From JAABRB01 sp963735025 (GTDB taxonomy: Bacteria > Pseudomonadota > Gammaproteobacteria > Burkholderiales > SG8-39), in the NCBI GenBank assembly GCA_963735025.1, contig CAVTJG010000017.1, positions 62,001 through 126,000 of the forward strand: a stretch of 64,000 nucleotides of DNA. Reading direction: 5' to 3'. Made by a program: the position numbers and the translations under genes. The notes under the pieces were generated by a model. The model was not told the DNA's origin and ran no database searches. It saw only the letters and a list, made by a program, of their open reading frames with translations. Below are positions 40,617 through 49,673 of the stretch, in pieces. Each line of letters begins with the position of its first letter. The first letter of the stretch is position 1.

Positions 40617-43367
40617 ATGTCGATCCTGCGCTGGCTTGCCGCCGCCCTAATTGCCCTGCCCCTCGTCGCGGGCGCCGAAACGGCGCCGCAACTCTCGCTT
40701 CCGCAGGGCTTCTCCGCAGGGCCTGCGATGGCAGGAATCAGCGAATACCGCCTCCCGAACGGCCTCCAGGTGCTGCTTATCCCGGACGCATCCCAGGATA
40801 CGACCACCGTCGCCGTGACCTACATGGTGGGATCGAGACACGAAGGTTACGGCGAGCGAGGCATGGCCCACCTGCTCGAGCACATGCTCTTCAAGGGCAC
40901 TCCTCGGCACGCCAACATCAAGGGCGATTTTCTGAAGCACGGCGTGCGCTACAACGGCACGACCTCGTACGATCGCACGAACTACTTCGGCACGTTTCCG
41001 GCGAGCGACGACAATCTGGCCGCATTGCTCGACCTCGAGGCCGATCGGATGGTGAACTCGGACGTCTCGAAAGAAGACCTCGATAGCGAGATGACCGTGG
41101 TCCGCAACGAGTTCGAGTCAGGCGAGAACAGCCCATTCAGCCTGCTGCGCGACCGGATGATCGGGACAGCATACCACTGGCATAACTACGGGCGATCGGT
41201 CATCGGCACCCGCTCGGACATCGAGAACGTGCCGATCGACCGGCTCCAGGCGTTCTACCGCAAGTATTACCAGCCAGACAACGCCACGCTCGTCATTGCA
41301 GGGCGGTTCGATCCGCAGCGGGCGCTGGAACTCGTGAACCAGTATTTCGCACCCATCCCCAAGCCCACTCGGATCCTGCATCCGACCTACACGGTCGAAC
41401 CACCTCAGGACGGCGAGCGTCGCGTGATACTGCGACGCGTGGGCGAAGTGCAGATCGTCGCCGCGATGTACCACATGCCTGCCGGATCCGATCCAAGCTA
41501 CGCGGCCGTGGACTTGCTCACCCAGGTTCTCACGAATCGGCCCTCCGGCCGGCTGCACAAGGCGCTCGTCGAGACCGGCAAGGCAACCTCGGCGTTCGGA
41601 ACGGAACGACAGACTCGCGAGGCGGGTTCGGCCTACTACGGTGCGGCAGTGGCCAAGGGGCACTCGCTCGACGCCGCCCGCGACGCGCTGCTCGAGGTGG
41701 TCGAGGGATTTGCAGCCGATCCGGTGACCGACGAGGAACTCAATCGCGCCCGCGTCAAGTTGCAGAACGATATCGAAGACCTCCTCACCAACTCGCGCGC
41801 CCTGGCGATCACGCTTTCCGAGTTCATCGCGATGGGCGACTGGCGGCTCCTCTTCTGGTATCAGGATCAGATCGACAAGGCGACACGGGAAGACGTCCAG
41901 CGCGTCGCAACGACCTATCTGCGGTCGGAGAACCGCACGCTCGGGCTGTTCATTCCAACGGTGAAGCCGACACGCGTCGCGATGCCGCCGGTTCCCGACG
42001 TCCAGGCCATGCTCAAGGATTTCGCGGGGGCCGAGACGGTTGCGGCGGGCGAGGCGTTCGATCCGACACCTGCGAACCTCGAGGCACGGATAATCCGGCG
42101 CGAGCTCCCCGGCGGCATGAAGCTGGCCATGCTGCCGAAGCGGACGCGCGGCGGCAAGGTGAACGCCGTTCTGGTGCTGCACTGGGGCGACGAGAAGGGC
42201 ACGATGGGGCGCAGCGCCGCGTGCAACGTCGCAAGCGCGATGCTCTCGCGCGGCACGACGAAACATACCCGCGCCGAGCTGAGCGATGCATTGGACAAAT
42301 TGCGCGCGGATGTCTCCGTCAGCATCAGCGGCGCATCCATCGATACCGTGCGCGAGAATTTCCCGGAAGCTCTCCGCTTAACGGTCGAAATGCTGCGCGA
42401 GCCGAATTTTCCGGAAAGCGAGTTCACGCAGGTCAAGCAATCCATGCTCACGTCGATCGACGTGCAGAAGAACGATCCATCGGTGCGTGCTGGTCGCTCG
42501 ATCAACCGTCACCTGAATCCGTATCCGGACGGGCACTGGCTCTCCACGCCGACGCTCGAGGAGCGCGCCGCGGAGATTGCGGCCGTGACGCTCGAGGACG
42601 CGCGCCGATGTCACGACGATTTCCTCGGCGCCTCGAACAGCGAGCTGGCGGTCGTTGGCGATTTCGACGCAAAGGAAGTGGGACCGCTCGCCGAATCGCT
42701 GCTCGCCAATTGGAAGACACCGTCGCCTTACGAGCGTATCGTGAACCGGTATTTCGACGCGGCTGCGATGAACCAGGACATCGTCACACCGGACAAGGCG
42801 AACGCCGTGTACCGTGCCGGATTCAATCTTCCGCTGCGCGACGACGACGCCGACTTCCCAGCCCTCGTGCTGGGCAATTACATGATCGGTGGCTCATCGG
42901 ATTCGCGCCTCTGGCGTCGGATACGCGAGCAGGACGGATTGTCATACAGCGTCGGGTCCTGGCTGACCGCCGGATCACGCGACGCGGCAGGCGAATTCGG
43001 CATATCGGCGATCTACGCGCCCCAGAACCGTGTTCGGCTTGAAACCGCGGTGCGCGAGGAAATCAAGCGCGCACTGGACGAAGGATTCACCGACGCGGAG
43101 GTAGCCGATGCTGCGAAGAGCTTTCTCAAGCGGCGTCATCTCGCGCGCAACTCGGATTCCGGGCTCGCATCGCGCATCAGCAATTATCTGGACCTGGGAA
43201 GAACCTTCAAGTGGGACGAGCAGTTCGAGGCACGCATCGCGTCCTTGAAAGCCGCGGATGTGAACGATGCACTGCACCGGCACTTGGCGCTCGACAAGCT
43301 GTCGGTCGTCAAGGCGGGGGATTTCACGCCGACCGTCACCCAGGCATCGCAGAAGTCGCCTGAATGA
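40617..43367 (+). CDS. M16 (pitrilysin-family) zinc protease, two-domain
   Basis: 916-residue exported metalloprotease. The N-terminal signal peptide (ILRWLAAALIALPLVAGA) ends near residue 20. The inverted zinc motif HxxEH is HLLEH at 85-89, with the third ligand Glu in MTVVRNEFESGEN. The second M16 half (about 480-900) lacks the zinc motif, as expected for the inactive half, and carries RRIREQDGLSYSVGSW. An ATG at 40617 is chosen over TTG at 40614. The gene is alone between azlCD and greB. Its substrates are likely peptides in the periplasm. Confidence 0.9.
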   Translation: MSILRWLAAALIALPLVAGAETAPQLSLPQGFSAGPAMAGISEYRLPNGLQVLLIPDASQDTTTVAVTYMVGSRHEGYGERGMAHLLEHMLFKGTPRHANIKGDFLKHGVRYNGTTSYDRTNYFGTFPASDDNLAALLDLEADRMVNSDVSKEDLDSEMTVVRNEFESGENSPFSLLRDRMIGTAYHWHNYGRSVIGTRSDIENVPIDRLQAFYRKYYQPDNATLVIAGRFDPQRALELVNQYFAPIPKPTRILHPTYTVEPPQDGERRVILRRVGEVQIVAAMYHMPAGSDPSYAAVDLLTQVLTNRPSGRLHKALVETGKATSAFGTERQTREAGSAYYGAAVAKGHSLDAARDALLEVVEGFAADPVTDEELNRARVKLQNDIEDLLTNSRALAITLSEFIAMGDWRLLFWYQDQIDKATREDVQRVATTYLRSENRTLGLFIPTVKPTRVAMPPVPDVQAMLKDFAGAETVAAGEAFDPTPANLEARIIRRELPGGMKLAMLPKRTRGGKVNAVLVLHWGDEKGTMGRSAACNVASAMLSRGTTKHTRAELSDALDKLRADVSVSISGASIDTVRENFPEALRLTVEMLREPNFPESEFTQVKQSMLTSIDVQKNDPSVRAGRSINRHLNPYPDGHWLSTPTLEERAAEIAAVTLEDARRCHDDFLGASNSELAVVGDFDAKEVGPLAESLLANWKTPSPYERIVNRYFDAAAMNQDIVTPDKANAVYRAGFNLPLRDDDADFPALVLGNYMIGGSSDSRLWRRIREQDGLSYSVGSWLTAGSRDAAGEFGISAIYAPQNRVRLETAVREEIKRALDEGFTDAEVADAAKSFLKRRHLARNSDSGLASRISNYLDLGRTFKWDEQFEARIASLKAADVNDALHRHLALDKLSVVKAGDFTPTVTQASQKSPE

Positions 43368-43383
43368 GCGGGAGCAAGCGGAT

Positions 43384-43947
43384 TCAGTCGAGCCGGTCGT
43401 AGCGTATCGCGAGGATCTCGAGCGTCTCGGTGCCCACCGGGGTCTTCAGCATCACCACGTCACCGATCCGCGCGCGTAGCAGTGCCCGCGCCACGGGCGA
43501 TATCCACGACACCCGGCCGCGCGCAGGATCAGCCTCGTCGATTCCGACGATGGAGAGTGTCTGCTCCACTCCGGCGCCCGAGCGCATGGTGACGGTCGCG
43601 CCGAAAAACACCTGCTCCGAGCTGTCCTGTTGCACGGGGTCGACCACCTCCGCCTGCTCGAGCCGCTTGGAGAGGAACCGGAGCCTGCGGTCGATCTCCC
43701 GCAATCTGCGCTTGCCATAAATATAGTCCGCGTTCTCCGAGCGGTCCCCGTTCGAGGCCGCCCAGGCGATCGTCTTGACGAGCGCCGGGCGTTCACCTTT
43801 CCAGAGTTGGTCGAACTCGGCCTTCAGTCGGGCATGCCCCGCAGGGGTGATGTAATTCTTGGCCCCTGGTGGAACGGAAGGCAGCTCGACCTCGTCCGGT
43901 TCGTCGTCGGGCGCGTCGTCGTTCTCGCGTACGAATGCCCTGCTCAT
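43384..43947 (-). CDS. greB: Transcription elongation factor GreB
   Basis: 187-residue Gre factor that rescues backtracked RNA polymerase. The N-terminal coiled coil carries GDRSENADYIYGKRRLREIDRR, the GreB signature with acidic tip residues. The C-terminal FKBP-like domain has VSWISPVARALLRARIGD. A longer acidic N-terminus (about residues 8-25, rich in D/E) precedes the Gre domain. The ATG at 43947 fits the family. The frame is open further upstream through a 9-bp minisatellite to 44067, which would add a repeated (A/D)SI tail, but no RBS supports that start. Confidence 0.92.
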   Translation of the reverse strand: MSRAFVRENDDAPDDEPDEVELPSVPPGAKNYITPAGHARLKAEFDQLWKGERPALVKTIAWAASNGDRSENADYIYGKRRLREIDRRLRFLSKRLEQAEVVDPVQQDSSEQVFFGATVTMRSGAGVEQTLSIVGIDEADPARGRVSWISPVARALLRARIGDVVMLKTPVGTETLEILAIRYDRLD

Positions 43948-43966
43948 GAGTGGCGCAGTGGTGACG

Positions 43967-44047
43967 ATGGAATCAATGGAATCAATGGAAGCAATTGAAG
44001 CAATGGAAGCAATGGAAGCAATGGAAGCAATTGAATCAATGGTATCA
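43967..44047. repeat. Nine tandem 9-bp units between greB and the MFS gene
   Basis: Units of consensus ATGGAAGCA run without a break from 43967 to 44047 (variants ATGGAATCA, ATTGAAGCA, ATTGAATCA, ATGGTATCA). The last unit contains the TGA stop (minus strand) of the MFS transporter gene, and the array ends 20 bp from the greB start. It is in frame with greB but likely lies in its leader. Confidence 0.9.
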
Positions 44048-45286
44048 GGCGTCGGCGCGCCGACCACGTCCGGCGACGAACCAGACTAGCGCCGCAATCT
44101 GGAACACAAGGCTAGCGCCAAACGCCGCGCGATATGCGGCCGGCGGATAGTGTCCGTCCAGGGCGGGCCAGCCGCTGATGATCGCGCCCAGTCCCCACTG
44201 CGTCGCAAACGCACCGACGAACACGAGGAAATTGAGCGCGGTGGTCACGCGTCCGACGAGATGGCCCGGAAACCTTCGCGAGAGCATCGCGTAGGAGAGC
44301 GCCGACGCCGGGCTGCCGAAGTTGATCGCCAGCCAGATGCCGAGCGCTCCGGTGGTTACTCCTGCGGCGACCAGGGCCAGGCCACCCGCGCTGATGAGCG
44401 TTCCTATGATGAACAGTCGCGCCGCGCCCCAGCCCGCAACTTCGAACCGGTCCGCGGCCCATCCGAAGAACGCGTACCCGGCGGTCATCGCAATCGCCAT
44501 GACGAAAAGGTAGTTGGCAACCACGTCGCGCGGTAGAAAGGCCACGTCCCGTAGCCAGGGAGCGACCCACAAACCCTGGATGGCGAGGAATCCAGCCTGC
44601 ACCGTCATGCATACCGCCGCGACACGCCAGAATCCGACATCCCGGTAAACCCGCAGCACGCCGCGCAGCATTTCACTCGCGCCTGGCCCACTTCCCGCGC
44701 TTGCGCGTTCGGGCACGAACAGCATGATTCCAGCAGCGGCGAGAAACGTGCACCCGGCCAGCGCCTCGAATACCCCGCGCCAGTCGGTATAGTGCAGCGC
44801 CGCCTCCACGGGCGCCGATGCCGACAGCGCGCCCAGGCCCCCGATGGCCATGAGATAACCGTTCAGCGAAGCGAGCCTGCCAAGCGGAAACCAGAGTGTG
44901 AACGCCTTCATCGAAGCCATGAGTGCGGCCGAGACGCCGAGACCGATCAAGGCCCGTCCAAGCACCAGGCCCGTGAACGCCTCGCTTTGCGAAAAGACGA
45001 TCGCGCCGAGACCCGCAAACGCCAGCAGCGCGGCGTTGACCCGGCGCGGGCCCAGGCGGTCCAGCAGGACTCCGAGCGGCAGCTGAAACGCCGCGAACGC
45101 CAGAAAGTAGGCACTGGTCAGCAGCCCCAGTCCGTTCGCGTCCACGCTGAAATCCCGCACCAGGTCCGGCGAGATCACCGCGTTCACGGTGCGGTAGAGA
45201 TACGAAAGGAAGTACCCGCAAGCAAATGGCGCAAATACGCGCACGACGAGCGCCTGAGGTGCTCCTGCCGATTTCCCATCGCTCAT
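44045..45286 (-). CDS. Major facilitator superfamily transporter
   Basis: 413-residue secondary transporter with about 12 predicted transmembrane helices. The cytoplasmic loop motif between helices 2 and 3 is seen as GVLLDRLGPRRVN (MFS motif A). A long central loop (PERASAGSGPGASE) follows helix 6. An ATG at 45286 (MSDGK) is used; a GTG at 45298 would add four residues. Its stop codon sits in the last unit of the 9-bp minisatellite. The substrate is not predictable from the sequence or neighbours. Confidence 0.88.
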   Translation of the reverse strand: MSDGKSAGAPQALVVRVFAPFACGYFLSYLYRTVNAVISPDLVRDFSVDANGLGLLTSAYFLAFAAFQLPLGVLLDRLGPRRVNAALLAFAGLGAIVFSQSEAFTGLVLGRALIGLGVSAALMASMKAFTLWFPLGRLASLNGYLMAIGGLGALSASAPVEAALHYTDWRGVFEALAGCTFLAAAGIMLFVPERASAGSGPGASEMLRGVLRVYRDVGFWRVAAVCMTVQAGFLAIQGLWVAPWLRDVAFLPRDVVANYLFVMAIAMTAGYAFFGWAADRFEVAGWGAARLFIIGTLISAGGLALVAAGVTTGALGIWLAINFGSPASALSYAMLSRRFPGHLVGRVTTALNFLVFVGAFATQWGLGAIISGWPALDGHYPPAAYRAAFGASLVFQIAALVWFVAGRGRRADA

Positions 45287-45405
45287 CGCCGCACGCACGT
45301 CGCTCCTCCCGGACCCGGATGTTACCCGAGCGACTCAGTCATCCGGCGACGTCTCACTTCGACGCGCGCACGAGCGCCAGGGGTGGATGCGTCAAACCCC
45401 GCTGC

Positions 45406-45411
45406 TACAAT
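45406..45411 (+). promoter_or_regulatory. Extended -10 promoter of metY
   Basis: TGCTACAAT gives an extended -10 (TGN upstream of TACAAT at 45406-45411), 25 bp before the metY ATG. The expected start site is near 45418. The -35 region is weak, as is usual with an extended -10. Confidence 0.5.
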
Positions 45412-45435
45412 GGCGCCTTACTCGGAGAATGCGTG

Positions 45436-46731
45436 ATGGCTGCCCCGAAGTTCCCCCACCTCGACACACTCAGCCTGCACGCCGGTCAGCAGCCGGACCC
45501 GACGACGGGCGCGCGAGCGGTGCCGATCTTCCAGAGCACTTCGTTCGTTTTCCGCGATACCGATCACGCGGCGGCGCTCTTCAACATGGAGCGTGCCGGA
45601 CACGTGTATTCACGCATTTCGAATCCCACCAACGCCGTGCTCGAGGAGCGTGTCGCCGCGCTGGAAGGTGGCGTCGGCGCGATTGCGGTGGCGAGCGGCC
45701 AGGCTGCGCTGCACCTGGCGATCGCCACGCTGATGGGTGCGGGTTCGCACATCGTCGCGAGCCGGGCACTCTACGGCGGATCGCATAATCTGCTCGCGTA
45801 CACCCTCCCCCGCTTCGGCGTGGCGACGACTTTCGTCGATCCTCGCGACATGAGCGGTTGGCGCGCGGCAATACGCCCCGACACGAAGCTGCTGTTCGGC
45901 GAAACGCTCGGCAATCCCGGGCTCGACGTGCTCGACATTCCTGCGGTCGCGGGAATTGCGCATGAGCACCGCCTCCCTCTGCTCGTCGATTCCACCTTCA
46001 CCACTCCGTACCTGATGCGGCCTTTCGATCTCGGCGCCGATCTGATCTTTCACTCGGCGACGAAATTCCTGTGCGGGCACGGCACCGCGGTCGCGGGCGT
46101 GCTCGTGGACGGCGGCACTTTCGACTGGGAGGCATCCGGGCGGTTTCCGGAGTTGAGCGAGCCCTACGCCGGCTTTCACGGCATGGACTTCCAGGAGGAG
46201 TCCACCGTGGCGGCGTTCCTGCTGCGTGCGCGCCGGGAAGGGTTGCGCGATTTCGGCGCGTGCATGAGTCCGACGACCGCGTGGATCGTCCTGCAGGGCA
46301 TCGAGACGCTGCCGCTGCGCATGGCACGACACGTCGAGAACACCCGCAAGATCGTCGAGTTCCTCAGCACGCAGCCGGCCGTCGCCTCGGTGAGCTATCC
46401 CGAGCTGCCGGACCATCCGGACCATGCGCTTGCGCAGAAGCTGCTGCCGCGCGGTTGCGGGGCGGTTTTTCCATTCGAGCTGAAAGGTGGCCGGGCGGCC
46501 GGGCGCCGTTTCATCGAGTCGCTGCGACTCTTCTCGCATCTTGCCAACGTCGGCGATGCGAAGTCGCTCGTCATCCACCCCGCCACGACGACTCACTTCC
46601 GGATGGACGACGCGGCGCTCGCCGCAGCTGGAATCGGGCCGGGGACTATCAGGCTGTCCATCGGGCTGGAGGCGGCGGAGGATCTGATCGAGGATCTCGC
46701 AGTCGGTCTGCGGGCCGCACAGAAGGCCTGA
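45436..46731 (+). CDS. metY: O-acetylhomoserine sulfhydrylase (PLP enzyme)
   Basis: Makes homocysteine (or methionine with methanethiol) from O-acetylhomoserine and sulfide. 431 residues, typical of the family. It has LHAGQQPDPTTGA, VYSRISNPTNAVLEERVAALEGG, SGQAALHLA, and the PLP lysine in FHSATKFLCGHG. The C-terminal SLRLFSHLANVGDAKSL and RLSIGLE are present. An O-succinylhomoserine variant is possible. The ATG at 45436 has GGAGAAT upstream and an extended -10 promoter. The next gene, a hydrolase, follows after 16 bp. Confidence 0.93.
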   Translation: MAAPKFPHLDTLSLHAGQQPDPTTGARAVPIFQSTSFVFRDTDHAAALFNMERAGHVYSRISNPTNAVLEERVAALEGGVGAIAVASGQAALHLAIATLMGAGSHIVASRALYGGSHNLLAYTLPRFGVATTFVDPRDMSGWRAAIRPDTKLLFGETLGNPGLDVLDIPAVAGIAHEHRLPLLVDSTFTTPYLMRPFDLGADLIFHSATKFLCGHGTAVAGVLVDGGTFDWEASGRFPELSEPYAGFHGMDFQEESTVAAFLLRARREGLRDFGACMSPTTAWIVLQGIETLPLRMARHVENTRKIVEFLSTQPAVASVSYPELPDHPDHALAQKLLPRGCGAVFPFELKGGRAAGRRFIESLRLFSHLANVGDAKSLVIHPATTTHFRMDDAALAAAGIGPGTIRLSIGLEAAEDLIEDLAVGLRAAQKA

Positions 46732-46747
46732 AAGGCAGGCTCCCGGC

Positions 46748-47557
46748 GTGGAACTCTCCGTCCGCAATTCCAGTGTGTACGCGTATACCGGCGGCAAGAC
46801 CTTCGATGCGGCACTGCCATGCGTGGTTTTCGTTCATGGCGGCGAGGCGGATCACAGCGTGTGGGGATTGCAGAGTCGATATCTGGCCCACCACGGGCGC
46901 GCGGTCCTCGCGCTCGACCTTCCGGGGCACGGCCGCACCGAGGGTCCACCGCTGGCGTCGATCGAGGAGATGGCCGATTGGATCGTCGACGTCCTCGACG
47001 CGGCGCGCGCATCGCGAGCTCAGATCGTCGGGCACAGCATGGGGGCACTGGTCGCGATCGAGTGCGCGGCGCGGCATCCTGACCGGGTCGCGCGCATTGC
47101 GCTGCTCGGCGCCGCGTTTCCGATGCGGGTGTCGACCGAGCTGCTCGCGGCAACGCGCACGGACGAGGCTCGGGCCAGGCAGATGATCAACGTGTGGTCG
47201 CACAGCGCCTACGCGCACTATCCGAGCAGCCCGGGACCCGGGTTCTGGGTGCACGGCGCCAATCTGCGGCTCATGGCGCGCCAGCGACACGGCGTGCTAC
47301 CGGTCGATTTTGCAGCGTGCAACGACTACCGCGGCGGGCTGGAATCCGCCGCAAAAATCGGCTGCCCCGCCCTCTTCCTCATCGCTCGGCACGATGTCAT
47401 GACTCCGGGGCGCACCGTTCAGGAACTCGTGAAGGCGATCCGGGGCGCGCAGGTGGTCGAGATTGCCGGAAGCGGTCACTACATGATGGCGGAGAAGCCC
47501 GACGAGGTGCTCGACACGCTGAACGGGTTCCTGGCGTCTGCCGGCGCCCCTGCCTAG
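46748..47557 (+). CDS. Alpha/beta hydrolase
   Basis: 269-residue soluble hydrolase. The oxyanion-hole segment is VFVHGGEADHS, the nucleophile elbow GHSMG (about residue 96), the acid in LIARHDVMTPGR, and the His in GSGHYMM, so the catalytic triad is complete. It starts with GTG at 46748, 16 bp after metY, and probably shares its transcript. Family members range from esterases to C-C bond hydrolases, and no substrate is indicated. Metabolism of a sulfur or homoserine ester is possible only by association. Confidence 0.82.
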   Translation: MELSVRNSSVYAYTGGKTFDAALPCVVFVHGGEADHSVWGLQSRYLAHHGRAVLALDLPGHGRTEGPPLASIEEMADWIVDVLDAARASRAQIVGHSMGALVAIECAARHPDRVARIALLGAAFPMRVSTELLAATRTDEARARQMINVWSHSAYAHYPSSPGPGFWVHGANLRLMARQRHGVLPVDFAACNDYRGGLESAAKIGCPALFLIARHDVMTPGRTVQELVKAIRGAQVVEIAGSGHYMMAEKPDEVLDTLNGFLASAGAPA

Positions 47558-47603
47558 CGAGCGGAGTCGCTCATCTCGACAGAACTTTCAGGAGCAATCG
47601 AGC

Positions 47604-47981
47604 ATGGCATTCAGCTGGATCGCGGCATTCAGGATCATTCCCTGGGGGGATGTGATCGCGGCCGCGCCGACCGTCGCCCGGACCGCGCGGGACCTCTGGC
47701 GCGGCTTGAGCAAGAGCAGGGCCACAGAGACCGTTGCGAGCGCGGATGACGCCGCACGACGCGGATCCGCGCCAACGGCGGAGGCGGAAATTCGATCGCT
47801 GCGCGCCGATCTGACCGAGACTCGCGCGCAGCTCCTCGCTTCCTCGGAAGTTCTGCAGGCGCTCGCCGAGCAGGACGAAAAGCTCGTCGCAGCCGTCGAA
47901 GTCCTGCGCGTGCGCACCCGGGTGCTCGCATTCGTGTGCGTTGCGCTGGTCGTGGCGTGCGCAATACTGCTGCTACGCTGA
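47604..47981 (+). CDS. Small tail-anchored protein of unknown function
   Basis: 125 residues. The N-terminus (SWIAAFRIIPWGDVIAAAP) is hydrophobic/aromatic, followed by a coiled-coil stretch of heptad-like leucines (IRSLRADLTETRAQLLASSEVLQALAEQ). A single C-terminal transmembrane helix (VLAFVCVALVVACAILLLR) ends the protein, so it looks tail-anchored with its bulk in the cytoplasm. Good start with a GGAGCAA upstream. I recognise no named family. Confidence 0.65.
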   Translation: MAFSWIAAFRIIPWGDVIAAAPTVARTARDLWRGLSKSRATETVASADDAARRGSAPTAEAEIRSLRADLTETRAQLLASSEVLQALAEQDEKLVAAVEVLRVRTRVLAFVCVALVVACAILLLR

Positions 47982-47990
47982 CAGAACCAT

Positions 47991-48027
47991 CCCCTCCTCT
48001 CAGAGGAGGGGTGGCTGCGTAGCAGCC
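47991..48027. repeat. Two adjacent hairpins, intergenic repeat
   Basis: CCCCTCCTCT (47991-48000) pairs with AGAGGAGGGG (48002-48011), and GGCTGC (48013-48018) with GCAGCC (48022-48027). A CCGGGGTGGTG tail follows. It lies between the small membrane protein gene (+) and the endonuclease-like gene (-). The CCCCTCC arm is shared with the 37395 hairpin. It may be a dispersed repeat and a bidirectional terminator. Confidence 0.55.
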
Positions 48028-48082
48028 GGGGTGGTGTTCCAGAGACTCCGCCTACAAGGACAACGCGGGGCGATCGGAGCGT

Positions 48083-48946
48083 TCAAGCGTCGCGCAGGCG
48101 CAGCAGAACCGGCTGGTGGTCGGACGCCTGGGTCTTGCCGTTCACGGTGACATCTTCGACCCGCTTGCCGAGGTCCTCCGTGACGAAGATGAAATCGCTG
48201 GCGTACGGGTCGCCCGGCCACTGTACCTTGTCGTAGACGCCCAGCGTCGGCTGGTGCGCCTTGCCCGGATGGGCGACCTGCCACGCATCCCGCAGCGCAT
48301 TGACCGCCCCCGAGAACGGCGCCTGCATGCGGGCGTGCAACGAATCCTCCGGGCGAAAATTGAAATCGCCCACGATCACGGCGGACGGCGGCCTGGGCTG
48401 CCAGGCGTAGGGCCCCCGGCTCTCGCTTTCGTCCGAATCCTTCGATCGAACGGCCCGCAGCGAAGCCTCGGCATGCAGCTCGCGCAGGCGCTCGACCTGC
48501 GCGTCGCGCTGCCGCGCCGAATAATATTCGAGATGCGTCGAGATGACCCGCAGCGGTCCCCACGGTGCCTCAAGCACCGTTTCCAGCGCAACTCTCTGCA
48601 TGCCGGTATGCGCCGGATCGAACGGCCAGGGCAGGAGATGCCTGAACGCCCGCCTGATTGGATACCGCGAAAGAATCACGTTGCCGAAGTAGCGCCGCCG
48701 CCCGTCCCCCGCCGAAACATCCAGTCCGGACCCGAATACCGGCGTGTAGGCGGGCATGACGCCCGAGATCGCGGTCACCTGATCCTCGCCCGCCGAGCCG
48801 TCGAGGGCCGAATAGTTCACGGCCACCTCCTGGAGGCACAGCACGTCGAAGTCGGCCATCTCCCGGCACACCCGCACGATTCGCCCGGGGTCCACGCGCC
48901 CGTCGACGCCGCGGCACCACTGCACATTCCAGGTGATCAGCAGCAT
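48083..48946 (-). CDS. Endonuclease/exonuclease/phosphatase-family protein
   Basis: 287 residues. The metal and catalytic motifs of the DNase I-like fold are present: TWNVQW, LCLQEVAVNYS, VISTHLEYYSARQRDAQ, GDFNFRPED, and the final SDHQPVLLRL His. No signal peptide is apparent. Substrates in this family vary from DNA to phospholipid or phosphoester headgroups. It follows the nudF-like gene on the same strand after a 152-bp gap with no gene in it. Confidence 0.85.
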   Translation of the reverse strand: MLLITWNVQWCRGVDGRVDPGRIVRVCREMADFDVLCLQEVAVNYSALDGSAGEDQVTAISGVMPAYTPVFGSGLDVSAGDGRRRYFGNVILSRYPIRRAFRHLLPWPFDPAHTGMQRVALETVLEAPWGPLRVISTHLEYYSARQRDAQVERLRELHAEASLRAVRSKDSDESESRGPYAWQPRPPSAVIVGDFNFRPEDSLHARMQAPFSGAVNALRDAWQVAHPGKAHQPTLGVYDKVQWPGDPYASDFIFVTEDLGKRVEDVTVNGKTQASDHQPVLLRLRDA

Positions 48947-49098
48947 GGAGAGATCAGATTAGCCCGTGCACCGCATACGGCGAAGGTACCTCAAAGCCGG
49001 GTGGTCCGCGAACCGGCGTCCGATCAGCATGCGGCAAAATCCGGGTCGCCCGGAATGGCGCGCCGCCGCACGGACCGTTCCACGCATTGCGCGGAAAA

Positions 49099-49668
49099 TC
49101 AACGCCATTGTCCTGACCGCAGACGTTCGACCCACATCAGGCCGATCATGGTCTTGGAATCGGTGATCCGGCCGTCGCGGATCCACTCCAGCGCCTCCCC
49201 CAGGGGTAGCGTGAATGTCTCCAGAAACTCGCCATGATCGAGGGACGGATCCTGCGCGACGGTCAGACCGGTCGCCAGGAAGAGTTCGATGTGCTCGTTC
49301 GAGTAGGCAACGATCGGGTGGATCGTCCCGAGATGCCGCCATTCGATGGCGGCGCGCCCGGTCTCCTCGAGCAATTCGCGTCGCGCGGTTTCGAGCGGAT
49401 CCTCGCCCGGATCGATCTTGCCCGCCGGGATCTCCGCAATCACCCTGCCCAGCGGATAGCGGAACTGGCGCTCGAGCAACACGGTATCCCCGTCGAGTAG
49501 CGGAACGATTGCCACCGCGCCCGGGTGGTCGATGTACTCGCGCGTCGCCGACCCGCCGTCCGGGAGTCGCACCGAATCGCGATGGACCTGGAGCAGGACA
49601 CCACCATAGACTTTGTCCCCGGAGACTCGGTGTTCGGCGAGATGCCTCTCGTCTTCTTCGGCCGCCAT
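49099..49668 (-). CDS. nudF: NUDIX hydrolase, ADP-ribose pyrophosphatase-like
   Basis: 189-residue hydrolase of ADP-ribose and related nucleoside diphosphates. The Nudix box is visible as GKIDPGEDPLETARRE followed by LLEETG. EYIDHPGAVAIVPLLD and EQ/RFRYPLGRVIAEIPAG are features of the ADPRase subgroup. The ATG at 49668 is 5 bp from the nuoN stop, so it likely forms the tail of the complex I operon. A NUDIX gene behind nuoN is common in betaproteobacteria. Confidence 0.85.
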   Translation of the reverse strand: MAAEEDERHLAEHRVSGDKVYGGVLLQVHRDSVRLPDGGSATREYIDHPGAVAIVPLLDGDTVLLERQFRYPLGRVIAEIPAGKIDPGEDPLETARRELLEETGRAAIEWRHLGTIHPIVAYSNEHIELFLATGLTVAQDPSLDHGEFLETFTLPLGEALEWIRDGRITDSKTMIGLMWVERLRSGQWR

Positions 49669-49673
49669 CCCGG

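Noticed and set aside
43859..44089. Plus-strand frame across the 9-bp minisatellite encoding MEAMEA repeats
   Set aside because: It is produced by the repeat itself, opposite greB and the MFS gene, without start signals.
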